Shown here: piece by piece, positions 24,517-32,750 of the stretch | How the letters are laid out: every line of letters begins with the position of its first letter | Position numbering within the stretch: position 1 is the stretch's first letter | Assembly (NCBI GenBank): GCA_023666265.1 | Contig: JAMPCH010000002.1 | Coordinates: forward strand, 1 to 64,000 | Length of the DNA: 64,000 nucleotides | DNA from: Roseburia sp. | Lineage (GTDB): Bacteria; Bacillota; Clostridia; Oscillospirales; Ruminococcaceae | Reading direction: 5' to 3' | The notes under the pieces: model-generated | What the model saw: the letters and a program-made list of their open reading frames with translations, nothing else | The model's database searches: none | Told to the model about the DNA's origin: nothing | Made by a program: the position numbers and the translations under genes

Positions 24517-25470
24517 TTATCTTCTCTTTTTATTTTTTCCGTTACCGGCGGTGTTGTTTCCGAATTCGAGCTTTTCGTATTTCGACTTTCCGGGCGCGCG
24601 GGCGGGCTTACTCGATAAAAAGTCGGGCGCGTCCGATTCGTCGTCCTTCTCGTCGCCAAAGGCGCTCTCTACCGTAAAAGCGCCGTCCTCGGCGGGTTCT
24701 TCCTCGACCTCGGTCGACTCCGCCTCGGAGACGGGGATCTCGGAGAATGAGCCGACGACCTTAATATCCGAGTCGTCCTCCTCGCGCTCGGTCTCGGGCG
24801 CAGGCGCGGCTATCTGTACGGCGGCGTCGGCGTTTTGACGGTCAAGGAGCTCGCGAAGCCGCGATACGTCGTGGTTCGCGGTCGTGTCCTTGACATACTC
24901 GTTTTCACAATCCTCGGGGATCTTTTTGATCATCTCCATGTGGTTCGTATATTCGACGATGAGACGGGTACGGAAGTCCTCCGCCTCGCGCTTTGTCCGC
25001 GCGAGTACCTCGCGGTCGAGCTCGTTTTGGATCTCCATCTCGAGGTGGAGATCCGCCGCTCTTTTCGCCGCCTCGTCCTCGATCCGCTTCTTTTCGGCGA
25101 GCGCGTCCGCGATCGTTTTTTCCGCCTCGGCGTGACGATCCGCCAGTTCCTGTTCCGCCGCCGCGATCATTTCGTCACATTTATCCTGTGCCTCCTGGAT
25201 CAGCTCCGCCGCCTTTTCCTTGGCGTTCGCGATGACGGCGTTCCCCTGCTTCTGAGCGCCGAGGAGGGCCTCTTTTAAAGCGTCCTCGTCCTCGCGGTAT
25301 TCGCGGATCTTATCGGCGAGTACGCCGAGCTTTTTTTCGAGCTCGGTGTTCTGATTGCGTAGCTGGCTGAATTCCATCGCGAGATCGCTCAGATAATCGT
25401 CGACCTCCTCCTTTTTATACCCGCGCATCGCTTCGGTAAACTTTCTATCCTTAATCGAGTTTGCGTCCAT
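24517..25470 (-). CDS. divIVA: DivIVA domain cell division/polarity protein
   Basis: 317 residues. The start MDANSIKDRKFTEAMRGYKKEEVDDYL is the DivIVA membrane-binding domain. A long coiled coil follows (about residues 30-180, with EKLGVLADKIREYREDEDAL and many Ala/Glu/Lys). The C-terminal tail is acidic and disordered and ends in a basic run (KNKKRR). The ATG at 25470 has AAGGAAGGA upstream; the longer frame is not likely. DivIVA marks curved membrane at poles and septa. It is in the sepF-ylmH-divIVA order of Gram-positive division clusters. Confidence 0.93.
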   Translation of the reverse strand: MDANSIKDRKFTEAMRGYKKEEVDDYLSDLAMEFSQLRNQNTELEKKLGVLADKIREYREDEDALKEALLGAQKQGNAVIANAKEKAAELIQEAQDKCDEMIAAAEQELADRHAEAEKTIADALAEKKRIEDEAAKRAADLHLEMEIQNELDREVLARTKREAEDFRTRLIVEYTNHMEMIKKIPEDCENEYVKDTTANHDVSRLRELLDRQNADAAVQIAAPAPETEREEDDSDIKVVGSFSEIPVSEAESTEVEEEPAEDGAFTVESAFGDEKDDESDAPDFLSSKPARAPGKSKYEKLEFGNNTAGNGKNKKRR

Positions 25471-25507
25471 TTTCCTTTTCTTCCTTCCTTTTATGTTTTC
25501 CTTTTTT

Positions 25508-25739
25508 AGGCTGCACCGCACAATTATTGTCGTTCGAGTGGCAGTCAGATTTTTCGTCAGATTGTACAGATTTTATGCAGGAAGGCTGATCTGTCGGTCA
25601 GCCCCTCTGGTTGGCTCTGCCATTCACCTCGCCCCGCCCAGGGGAGACCGCCTTTCAAAGAAAATCTGTGCAATATGGCGGAAAAGATGGCTGTCAATCG
25701 GGCGGCAAAGGCGTAGCCGGTAATTGTGCGGTGTTGCCT
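25508..25739. repeat. 232 bp MITE-like imperfect palindrome upstream of divIVA
   Basis: The ends AGGC..CACCGCACAATTA (25508-25526) and TAATTGTGCGGTG..GCCT (25721-25739) are inverted repeats. Inside, ATTGTACAGATTTT (25561-25574) faces AAAATCTGTGCAAT (25661-25674), and GGCTGATCTGTCGGTCAGCC is a further hairpin. The element has no ORF. It fills most of the 338 bp between ylmH and divIVA, and no other copy is in the window. Confidence 0.75.
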
Positions 25740-25811
25740 TAGGGCAGGACTGCTCCTTCGGCGACCCCGCGTAAAGCTGCGGGGCTTGTCGCCCGATCGA
25801 GCGCCGCCCTA
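25738..25811. repeat. Long hairpin at the 3' end of ylmH
   Basis: TTAGGGC/GCCCTAA, GGCGAC/GTCGCC and CCCCGC/GCGGGG form a nested stem that includes the ylmH stop codon. No T run follows on the minus strand, so it is not a standard terminator; it may stabilise or process the mRNA. Confidence 0.55.
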
Positions 25812-26552
25812 ATCATACCGATCCAGCCGGACCCGTATCCTTCCTTTTTTTGTCTCCGTTCCCCCGTCGGCGAGCTTAAACTTCCCATAGCCGCGAAGCG
25901 TTAGTATATCTCCCTCGTTTAAGAGCTTACTGACGCTCGTACATTCCTCATAGTTTAAAAGAAACCGCCCCGAACGGATAAAGTCGGCGGCTTTTTCGCG
26001 GCTCAGCCCCGAGAGCGCGCCCACGATACAGTCGGCGCGTAAAGACGCCGCCACGACGCCGACCTCCTCAAAACGCGCTTTTGGAAGCTCGGCTAAGACC
26101 CCGTCGCGGATCGTTACGCCCGTCCGCCCGACCTTGGCGACGAAGTCGAGGATCAGGTCGCGCGCCGTTTTTGTACAAAAGGCGACAGCGCAATTTTGAC
26201 AGACGAAAATATCCCCGATCTGTGCGCGGTCGATCCCGAGGGAAAGAAACGCGCCGAGGAAATCGCGATGAGTAAGCGGTTCGCCCGCGCGAAACGCGAC
26301 GGTAAGGGGATAGATCGGAAAGTCCCCCTCCTCCGCGCCGTCGGTCGAGACGCAAAGCATCCTACGCGTACAGCTCTCATGACCGCCCCAAAACAGAAAT
26401 CGCGCGTTCTTCCCCGTAAGGAATCGCTCGGAAAAAAGCTGTTCCTGTTCGTTTAAAAAGGCGGTAAAAACGGGTGTTCCCCGCTTCTCCGAGAGGCGGA
26501 GGAGATCACCCGCGCGGATCTCCGCGCTCTCGCGGGAGGAGCGCTCCTTCAT
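25809..26552 (-). CDS. ylmH: S4-domain RNA-binding protein YlmH
   Basis: 247 residues. The N-terminal part has FLNEQEQLFSERFL and ARFLFWGGHESCTRRMLCV. The C-terminal S4 domain contains LSGLSREKAADFIRSGRFLLNYEEC...EGDILTLRGYGKFKL. The Bacillus homologue binds stalled 50S subunits in ribosome quality control and lies in the same division cluster. It follows sepF without a gap. Confidence 0.9.
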   Translation of the reverse strand: MKERSSRESAEIRAGDLLRLSEKRGTPVFTAFLNEQEQLFSERFLTGKNARFLFWGGHESCTRRMLCVSTDGAEEGDFPIYPLTVAFRAGEPLTHRDFLGAFLSLGIDRAQIGDIFVCQNCAVAFCTKTARDLILDFVAKVGRTGVTIRDGVLAELPKARFEEVGVVAASLRADCIVGALSGLSREKAADFIRSGRFLLNYEECTSVSKLLNEGDILTLRGYGKFKLADGGTETKKGRIRVRLDRYD

Positions 26553-26999
26553 TTAAATAAAATCCGCGTTACTCCCGAGCTCGTCGATCATATCGCCCGA
26601 AATATCGACGTTCACGGGTACGATGATATAGGTCGTATTGGCGATCCGCTTTAGCTCGCCGTCCGTCGCGTAGGCGACCCCGCCGAGAAAGTCGATGAGG
26701 CGGTTCGCGACGTCCTTATTCGTGTTATCGAGGTTTAATACGACCGTCTTTTTGTTTTTAAAGTGATCCGCGATCGCCGCCGCGTCGCTGTATTTCTCGG
26801 GCTTAACGACGATGACCTGTAAGTGGGTCGTCGCGGGTATGCTCATCATCCTGCTGCTCTTGATCGACGAGCGGGGCGAGCTGTAATCGTCGCCGAAATT
26901 GACCGTCGACGGAATATCGTCGGTAAAGTCGTTATCGCCGAGATCCTCGTCGTCGCTGTTATAGCCGGTGATCTTTTTGAACTGATCCATGAATCCCAT
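26553..26999 (-). CDS. sepF: Cell division protein SepF
   Basis: 148 residues. The N-terminus MGFMDQFKKITGY is an amphipathic membrane-binding helix. The C-terminal domain has VIVVKPEKYSDAAAIADHFKNKKTVVLNLDN, RLIDFLGGVAYATDGELKRI and the final IVPVNVDI. SepF tethers FtsZ to the membrane. The ATG at 26999 follows GGGGGG by 7 bases; an ATG at 27014 that overlaps the yggS stop is possible but has no ribosome binding site. Confidence 0.95.
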   Translation of the reverse strand: MGFMDQFKKITGYNSDDEDLGDNDFTDDIPSTVNFGDDYSSPRSSIKSSRMMSIPATTHLQVIVVKPEKYSDAAAIADHFKNKKTVVLNLDNTNKDVANRLIDFLGGVAYATDGELKRIANTTYIIVPVNVDISGDMIDELGSNADFI

Positions 27000-27013
27000 G
27001 AAAAATCCCCCCA

Positions 27014-27733
27014 TCAGTATTTTCTGTATCCGAATAGTAAGCTTCCGATCCTTACTATTGTAGAACCGTATCGTATCGCGGTCTCAAAGTCGCCGGACAT
27101 CCCCATCGAGAGCGTATCGATCGGGAAGCCGTCCTCGCCGCGGCTCTCGCTTTTAAGATCCGTAAAAAGGCGCTCCATTCTCTCAAAATACCGCTCGGAG
27201 CTCCCATCGCGGTCGATCGGCGGGATCGTCATAAGCCCCCGTACCCGAACGTTCGGACAGGCGGTCGCCGCCTCCGTCAGCGCCCCGAGCCGATCGGGCG
27301 GGACGCCGTTTTTACTCTCCTCGCCGCCGATATTGACCTCAAAAAGGACGTCCTTTATAAGACCGCTCTCGCCCGCGCGGCGGTCGATCTCGCGGAGAAG
27401 GCGCTCGTTATCGACCGAATGGATCATCGCGACCTTATCGATGATATATTTTACCTTATTCGTCTGTAGCCCGCCGATAAAATGGATCTCCGCCTCGGGG
27501 ACGTACTCGTCCCTTTTTTCGAGAAATTCCTGTACGCGGTTCTCGCCGAGGAGACGTACCCCGAGCGATACGGCGAGATTGACCGCCTCGGGCGCGACCG
27601 TCTTTGTGACCGCCATAAGCCTTATCTCGTCGGTTCGCCCCGCCTTAGCCTTCGCCTCGGCGATCCGCTCGGTGATCGCGCGATAGCTCGCCTCGATCTC
27701 CTCGCGCTTTTTACTCGATAATCTTTCCGTCAT
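27014..27733 (-). CDS. yggS: PLP homeostasis protein YggS/PROSC
   Basis: 239 residues with the alanine racemase N-terminal barrel. RLMAVTKTVAPEAVNLAV holds the PLP lysine, LLGENRVQEFLEKRD and IHFIGGLQTNKVKYII follow, and LSMGMSGDFETAIRYGSTIVRIGS is the phosphate-binding C-terminal part. It buffers free PLP and sits next to sepF in many Gram-positive bacteria. It overlaps the preceding gene by 23 bases. Confidence 0.95.
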   Translation of the reverse strand: MTERLSSKKREEIEASYRAITERIAEAKAKAGRTDEIRLMAVTKTVAPEAVNLAVSLGVRLLGENRVQEFLEKRDEYVPEAEIHFIGGLQTNKVKYIIDKVAMIHSVDNERLLREIDRRAGESGLIKDVLFEVNIGGEESKNGVPPDRLGALTEAATACPNVRVRGLMTIPPIDRDGSSERYFERMERLFTDLKSESRGEDGFPIDTLSMGMSGDFETAIRYGSTIVRIGSLLFGYRKY

Positions 27734-28946
27734 ATAGATCCCTTCCGCTTACTATGATCGTATCGTATAAAGAGATATAGCCGCTCTCGCCGGTCGTATC
27801 CTCGGCGAGCGTATAGTCCTCCTCCGAGATCATCGGTCGGATCTGTTTAAAGACGACCTCGATCCCGTTTTGGGTAAAAACGCCGACCCGATCGTTTACG
27901 ATCCTAAGCGCCTCGGTCGGGATACGTATCCCCTTATAGCTGTCGAGTAAGAGCTTGACCTGAGTGACCCGCTCGTCCACAAAGTCGGCGGAGAACATAT
28001 CACATTCAAAGACACAGACGCTGCTCCCGTCCTCCTGACGCTCGAGATCGACGACCCGCGCGGTCACGTTTCGGGGCGACGACCCGACGCGTAGCGTGAC
28101 CTCCGCCCCCTCAAAGACCGTCCCGAGACGGATCGTATCGAGGATCGCGACTAAGTACCATTTATATCCGTCGATCAGCTTACCGATCACGCCGTTTGGG
28201 TTCGTCTGAGCCTCTTCCTCGGTCAATAGCCGCTCGATCTGTTCCTTTGTGAGTTCAAAGACCGTGGTGCTGTTGAGCTTATCCTCATAGCCGTCGATCT
28301 TACTCACGAAATAGCCCGCCTCGCCGATCGAGATCTCATAGGGGGCGCGGACGACCCGCGCTCTTAGCCGCGCGATCTCGTCGTCGATCTCGCGGATCTT
28401 CGCCTCATACGAGGTCTCCGTCCCCTTAACGATCTCGCGCTTACTCTGTAGGTTGAGCATATCGCTTTTCATCGACGCGGCGGAGCGATAATCGCGGTCA
28501 TAAAGATACTGCATGATCTGAGAATGCTTCTCGTAGATCTGATTTGAGAAGGACTCGAGCTGAGAGGTATCCGTCCCAACGAGCGTCTGAGCGTCCGCGA
28601 GGACGTCGCGCTGAGCCGTAAGCTCCTCGATCTCCTGTTGGATGGCGAGGTCGCTCTGGCTCTGATAGACCTCGGCGATGACCGAGTTTTTGGCGATCTT
28701 TGAGCCGTCGGGGTGGGTATAATTGATCACGCCGTTTACGTTATAATAGACGAGCTTCTCATCCCGGACATAGATCGCCTTAAAGCCGATATTCTCGGTC
28801 GTCGTATAGAGGGTCGCGATCTCGGTACGGATCGGGTTATAAAAACGGATCGCGAGCTGGCTCGCCACCATCAGTATAAAGAATAAGCCGATCAAGACCC
28901 AGATCACGCGGGTCGTAAACGCTCGCCGCCTGTCCGGTTCCGCCAT
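27711..28946 (-). CDS. HlyD-like single-pass membrane protein
   Basis: 411 residues. One N-terminal helix (VIWVLIGLFFILMVASQLAI, about 14-33), then a lipoyl-like half (KLVYYNVNGVINYTHPDGSKI), a coiled coil around residues 95-190 and a C-terminal barrel domain with LSGRDLYDGKIIE-like end. This is the fold order of HlyD/membrane-fusion adaptors, but no exporter is nearby. A homologue at this place, before yggS-sepF, is common in Clostridia, so a link to division or the envelope is more likely than efflux. Function unknown. Confidence 0.75.
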   Translation of the reverse strand: MAEPDRRRAFTTRVIWVLIGLFFILMVASQLAIRFYNPIRTEIATLYTTTENIGFKAIYVRDEKLVYYNVNGVINYTHPDGSKIAKNSVIAEVYQSQSDLAIQQEIEELTAQRDVLADAQTLVGTDTSQLESFSNQIYEKHSQIMQYLYDRDYRSAASMKSDMLNLQSKREIVKGTETSYEAKIREIDDEIARLRARVVRAPYEISIGEAGYFVSKIDGYEDKLNSTTVFELTKEQIERLLTEEEAQTNPNGVIGKLIDGYKWYLVAILDTIRLGTVFEGAEVTLRVGSSPRNVTARVVDLERQEDGSSVCVFECDMFSADFVDERVTQVKLLLDSYKGIRIPTEALRIVNDRVGVFTQNGIEVVFKQIRPMISEEDYTLAEDTTGESGYISLYDTIIVSGRDLYDGKIIE

Positions 28947-28994
28947 CGCCCTTCCCCTTTCTCAATGTCCGTGCCTACGCTCTGTCCGTCGATC

Positions 28995-29234
28995 TTAGTC
29001 GTCCTTCTCAAAAGCGTCTAAAAGCGAGATCGGTCTGAGCGGAGTGATCGTCGAGATCGCGTGCTTATAGATGAGGTTTTGACGCCCGTCGGAATCAAGA
29101 ATGACCGTATAGTTATCAAAGCCCTTTACGATCCCCTTGAACTGAAAGCCGTTCGTGATATAGATCGTTACGGGGATCCGCTCCTTTCGCGACTGGTTCA
29201 AAAAAACGTCCTGTAAATTCATGTCCTTCGCCAT
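28995..29234 (-). CDS. hfq: RNA chaperone Hfq
   Basis: 79 residues. [20 protein letters not shown] is Sm1 and [10 protein letters not shown] is Sm2, with [18 protein letters not shown] between them. It forms the hexamer that helps small RNAs pair. The ATG at 29234 (MAKDMNLQ) is 7 bases after AAAAGGG; the ATG at 29240 is too close. It follows miaA, the usual miaA-hfq order, but has a possible promoter of its own near 29346-29351 (TATAAT). Confidence 0.96.
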   Translation of the reverse strand: MAKDMNLQDVFLNQSRKERIPVTIYITNGFQFKGIVKGFDNYTVILDSDGRQNLIYKHAISTITPLRPISLLDAFEKDD

Positions 29235-29361
29235 TTTCATACCCTTTTCTTTCCGTAATATTTTTGGGAAGGTGCTAAAGCTCTCGGGCGCAGCGATCCT
29301 TCCGAGGTTCGCCCCTCCCGGGGCGTAAACCTTATAATATTTTCTATTATAGCATACTTTT

Positions 29362-30303
29362 TTATAAAATGCTAGATTTTTTCATTAAATTTTCGGCTTT
29401 TTTTAAAATTTTTTCATAATCCGTACCATTTTCCGTTAAAATGCCGTAAATTCGCGGGTCGCGGCGAAACCACGTCAGCTGTCTTTTCGCGTAGCGGCGC
29501 GTTTCGCGCTTTAGCCGCCCGATACATTCCGAGAGCGGCTCCGCGCCGTCCAGATACGGCTTAAGCTCCTTATAGCCGATCGCCTGAGAGGCGGTCACAT
29601 AGTCGTCGTGGGTAAAAAACTCCCGCGCCTCGTCGATCAGCCCCCGCTCGACCATTTCATCGACCCGCGCGTCGATCCGCGCGTAAAGCGCCTCCCTTTG
29701 TTCATATTCGATCATCATTACGCACGGGTCGTAGGGGGAGGGGACGCTCCGGCTCTCGGCGCGAAGGCGCGTCATCGTCTTACCGCTGAGGTGAAAGACC
29801 TCGAGCGCGCGGATGATACGGTTTTGGTTGTTTTTGTGAAGCCCTTCGGCGTACTCGGGGTCGACCGCGCGGAGCATTTCGAGAAGCTTCCCCTTCCCCT
29901 CCCGCGCGGCGAGGGCGCGCATCTCCTCCCGAAACGCGTAGTCCGCGCCCGTATCGTCGAATTGAAGGTTATCGATCAGAGCGCTGATATAAAGACCCGT
30001 CCCCCCGCAAAGGATCGGGAGCTTTCCCCGCGCGTGAACGTCGCGGATCGTCCGCGCCGCGTCGCGGACGTAATCCGCGACCGAATAAGGCTCGGTCGGC
30101 GGGAGGAAGTCCATCATATGGTGCGGTACGCCTTGTTTTTCCTCGTCCGAGGGCTTCGCGCTCGCGATCGTGAGACCCGTATAGATCTGCATGGAGTCGG
30201 CGGAGATCACCTCGCCGCCGAAGCGCTTCGCGAGATCGATCGCGAGGCGGGTCTTACCCGAGGCGGTCGCGCCGCAGACGACCACGATCCCGATCTTTTC
30301 CAT
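29362..30303 (-). CDS. miaA: tRNA dimethylallyltransferase
   Basis: 313 residues. P-loop [65 protein letters not shown] and [13 protein letters not shown]...[14 protein letters not shown] are all MiaA motifs. It adds the isopentenyl group to A37, the substrate for MiaB encoded further upstream in the same block. Confidence 0.97.
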   Translation of the reverse strand: MEKIGIVVVCGATASGKTRLAIDLAKRFGGEVISADSMQIYTGLTIASAKPSDEEKQGVPHHMMDFLPPTEPYSVADYVRDAARTIRDVHARGKLPILCGGTGLYISALIDNLQFDDTGADYAFREEMRALAAREGKGKLLEMLRAVDPEYAEGLHKNNQNRIIRALEVFHLSGKTMTRLRAESRSVPSPYDPCVMMIEYEQREALYARIDARVDEMVERGLIDEAREFFTHDDYVTASQAIGYKELKPYLDGAEPLSECIGRLKRETRRYAKRQLTWFRRDPRIYGILTENGTDYEKILKKAENLMKKSSIL

Positions 30304-30322
30304 AGAACGCCCCGCCTCCTTC

Positions 30323-30775
30323 TTATAAAAAATATCCCTCGACGGCGCTCACGATAGCGCCGATCCTCTCCTCCATCAGGCGGCGGATCGAAGGAAGGTG
30401 GATAAAGACCGCGTTCCCGCCGTATTTTCGGAGGGCGAGCCGATACGCCTCGTTACACAAACAGGGAAACGGCGCGTTCCCGATCTCGGCGTTTCCCCCG
30501 CCGCGCCGAAGCACCTCGGAAAGCCCCGTAAGATCGAGCGCCGAGGAAAGGTATTCCCCGTCCCCGACGGCGCTTTTCTCGATCCGAACCCCGTTCCCGA
30601 GCCTTTTATCCAGTCCGAAAAGGATCGCCGCACGATACGGCTTCTCTAAAGCTTCGATCTCGCGCGTTAAGCCCGCGACCGAGTTCGTTAAAAACAGCTT
30701 ATCGCCCGAAAAGCGGCTGACAACTTGGTAGGAGGAATTTCGCTCCCCCTTAAAGCCGATACAGATAATCTCCAA
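30323..30775 (-). CDS. Short peptidase C15 (pyroglutamyl peptidase)-like protein
   Basis: 150 residues against about 210 for the family. Three features match: GLDKRLGNGVRIEKSAVG (the Arg-Ile-Glu-Arg region of pyrrolidone carboxyl peptidase), FPCLCNEAYRLAL (catalytic Cys before Asn) and AVFIHLPSIRR (catalytic His). The N-terminal NPS/LPV region of true peptidases is shortened. It may be an active mini-peptidase or may have another role. It sits between mutL and miaA in one operon with small gaps. Confidence 0.62.
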   Translation of the reverse strand: MEIICIGFKGERNSSYQVVSRFSGDKLFLTNSVAGLTREIEALEKPYRAAILFGLDKRLGNGVRIEKSAVGDGEYLSSALDLTGLSEVLRRGGGNAEIGNAPFPCLCNEAYRLALRKYGGNAVFIHLPSIRRLMEERIGAIVSAVEGYFL

Positions 30776-30787
30776 AGCCCGCGCCTC

Positions 30788-32722
30788 CTATACGATCCGC
30801 CCGAAGTACTTCTCGATCTCGCGCTTTGAGAGCTTTACCATAACGGGTCGCCCGTGGGGACAAAAGCGGATCTTCTCATTCCCCCAGACCTCCTCCGCGA
30901 TCGCGCGAAGCTCCTCGGGCTGATTGACGTCGTGCGCCTTGACCGCCGATTTACAGGCGCGGGTATGTAAAAGGTCGTCATAAATTTCGCCGACGAGGTT
31001 CTCGTTCCCCGCGAGGAGGAGATCCGCCGCGCGAATCACGAGCTCCGAGGGGCTGACAGCCTCCCCCGCGAAGGCGGCGGGCGCGGCGGTGATCTCGCCG
31101 CGTACCCCGTCCTGTAATAAGACCTCGACGCCGATCTCGCGTAAAAGCTCGCCATGCTCCGCGAGCGCGGCGTACTGCTCCGCCGAGAGGGGGACGAACT
31201 CGCTCTCGGCGAGGAGCTGAGACGCGGTCGTCAGCTCGGTCTTTTTTTTCTCAAAGCGGATCCGCTCGTGAGCGGCGTGTTTATCGATCAGGATCAACTC
31301 CTCGCCGCATTCACAGACGATATACGTCGCGAAAAGCTCGCCGATCACGCGGATCGCGGGCTTCGGCGGCTCCTCCGTCAGGGGGACGGGCTTCGGCGCG
31401 CGCCGCTCGAAGGAATCCTCGGAGAGATAGCGAAACGTCTCCCTTTCGGGCGGCGGCTCGGGGGGAGGAGGAGCCTCGAGGGCTTCCGCTACGCGCCGTT
31501 GGACGAAGGCGCTCTCCGACTTCACCGCCTTCATCTCGAGAAAGGGGGCGTTTAAAAAGACCGGCTCGCGTTTTTTACGATAGATCCGCTCGTCCTCAAA
31601 GCTCGTGATCGGCGGCTCGGCGGGCTTACGCTCGAGCGCCGCCTCGACGCGGCTCCAAAGGAGCTTCTCGGGGCGAGTCTCCTCGGGGGGCTTGGGCGGC
31701 TCTTTTTTTTCGAGGCGGATCTCCCGACGGCTGTCGGCGTTTAAGATCGCGTTCCTGACCCCGAAGTGGATCGCGTCGAAAACCAACTTTTCCTCCGCGA
31801 AGCGTACCTCGGTCTTTGAGGGGCTGACGTTTACGTCGCAAAGCGACGGCGCGATCGAGAGATTTAGGACACAGGCGGGGAACTTCCCCGTCATGATACT
31901 GTTCCGATAGCCCTCCTCGAGCGCCGCCATACAAAGCGGGGAGCGGACGCACCGCCCGTTGACGAAGAAATACTGCATGGAGCGGTTCGCCCGCGTAAAG
32001 AGCGGCGAGGAGATATAGCCGACGACCTCGACCCCCGCCGACGAATAGTCGACGGGAATGAGCGAGGAGGCGAACTGCTTCCCAAAAACGGCATAGATCG
32101 CCGAGTAATAGTCGCCGTCCCCGCCCGTGCTACGCACGGGCTTTTGGTCACGGATAAAGCGAAAGCAGATGTCGGGATTTGAGAGCGCGAGGCGGTCGAC
32201 GAGACCTTGTACCTGATTTCCCTCGGTCACGTCCTTTTTAAGGAACTTTCGCCGCGCGGGGACGTTATAAAACAGGTCGCGGATCACGATCGTCGTCCCG
32301 TTGGGACAGCCCGCCCGCTCATGCTCCGTGATCTCGCCGCCCGCGATCTTAAAGCTCGAGCCGTATCCCTCGTCCGCCTCCTTTGTTAAAAGCTCGACCC
32401 GCGCGACCGCCGCGACCGAGGCGAGCGCCTCGCCGCGAAAGCCGAGCGTCGCGATCTCGCTCAGATCCTCGGCGCGGCGGACCTTACTCGTCGCGTGACG
32501 GAGGAAGGCGGACGGGATCTCGTCGTGGGCGATCCCCGAGCCGTCGTCCGTCACGCGCATAAAGCTCGTCCCGCCGTTCATGATCTCGACGGTGATATGC
32601 TTCGCGCCCGCGTCGATCGAGTTCTCGATCAGCTCCTTCATGACCGAGGCGGGGCGCTCGATGACCTCGCCCGCCGCGATCAGCTCATATACGCTCTTAT
32701 CGAGCAGTTGTATCTTCGCCAT
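30788..32722 (-). CDS. mutL: DNA mismatch repair protein MutL
   Basis: 644 residues. GHKL ATPase: VIERPASVMKELIENSIDAGA, DDGSGI, RHATSKV, TLGFRGEALASVAAVA and GTTIVIRDLFYNVPARRKFLK. The C-terminal domain has LILIDKHAAHERIRFEKKK, the metal-binding motif of MutL endonucleases, plus ACKSAVKAHD and CPHGRPVMVKLSK. The ATG at 32722 follows GGAGGGA; the frame upstream overlaps mutS and is not used. Pairs with MutS upstream. Confidence 0.97.
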   Translation of the reverse strand: MAKIQLLDKSVYELIAAGEVIERPASVMKELIENSIDAGAKHITVEIMNGGTSFMRVTDDGSGIAHDEIPSAFLRHATSKVRRAEDLSEIATLGFRGEALASVAAVARVELLTKEADEGYGSSFKIAGGEITEHERAGCPNGTTIVIRDLFYNVPARRKFLKKDVTEGNQVQGLVDRLALSNPDICFRFIRDQKPVRSTGGDGDYYSAIYAVFGKQFASSLIPVDYSSAGVEVVGYISSPLFTRANRSMQYFFVNGRCVRSPLCMAALEEGYRNSIMTGKFPACVLNLSIAPSLCDVNVSPSKTEVRFAEEKLVFDAIHFGVRNAILNADSRREIRLEKKEPPKPPEETRPEKLLWSRVEAALERKPAEPPITSFEDERIYRKKREPVFLNAPFLEMKAVKSESAFVQRRVAEALEAPPPPEPPPERETFRYLSEDSFERRAPKPVPLTEEPPKPAIRVIGELFATYIVCECGEELILIDKHAAHERIRFEKKKTELTTASQLLAESEFVPLSAEQYAALAEHGELLREIGVEVLLQDGVRGEITAAPAAFAGEAVSPSELVIRAADLLLAGNENLVGEIYDDLLHTRACKSAVKAHDVNQPEELRAIAEEVWGNEKIRFCPHGRPVMVKLSKREIEKYFGRIV

Positions 32723-32750
32723 CGTTCGATCCCTCCTTCCCGCCCGTCGT

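Noticed and set aside
24499..25808. T-box leader for ileS
   Set aside because: ileS starts 18 bases after divIVA, and the region before divIVA is a MITE-like palindrome without a T-box consensus or a specifier loop that I can find.
27711..28946. Efflux pump adaptor operon
   Set aside because: The HlyD-like gene has no exporter or outer-membrane partner nearby; the conserved neighbours are division genes.
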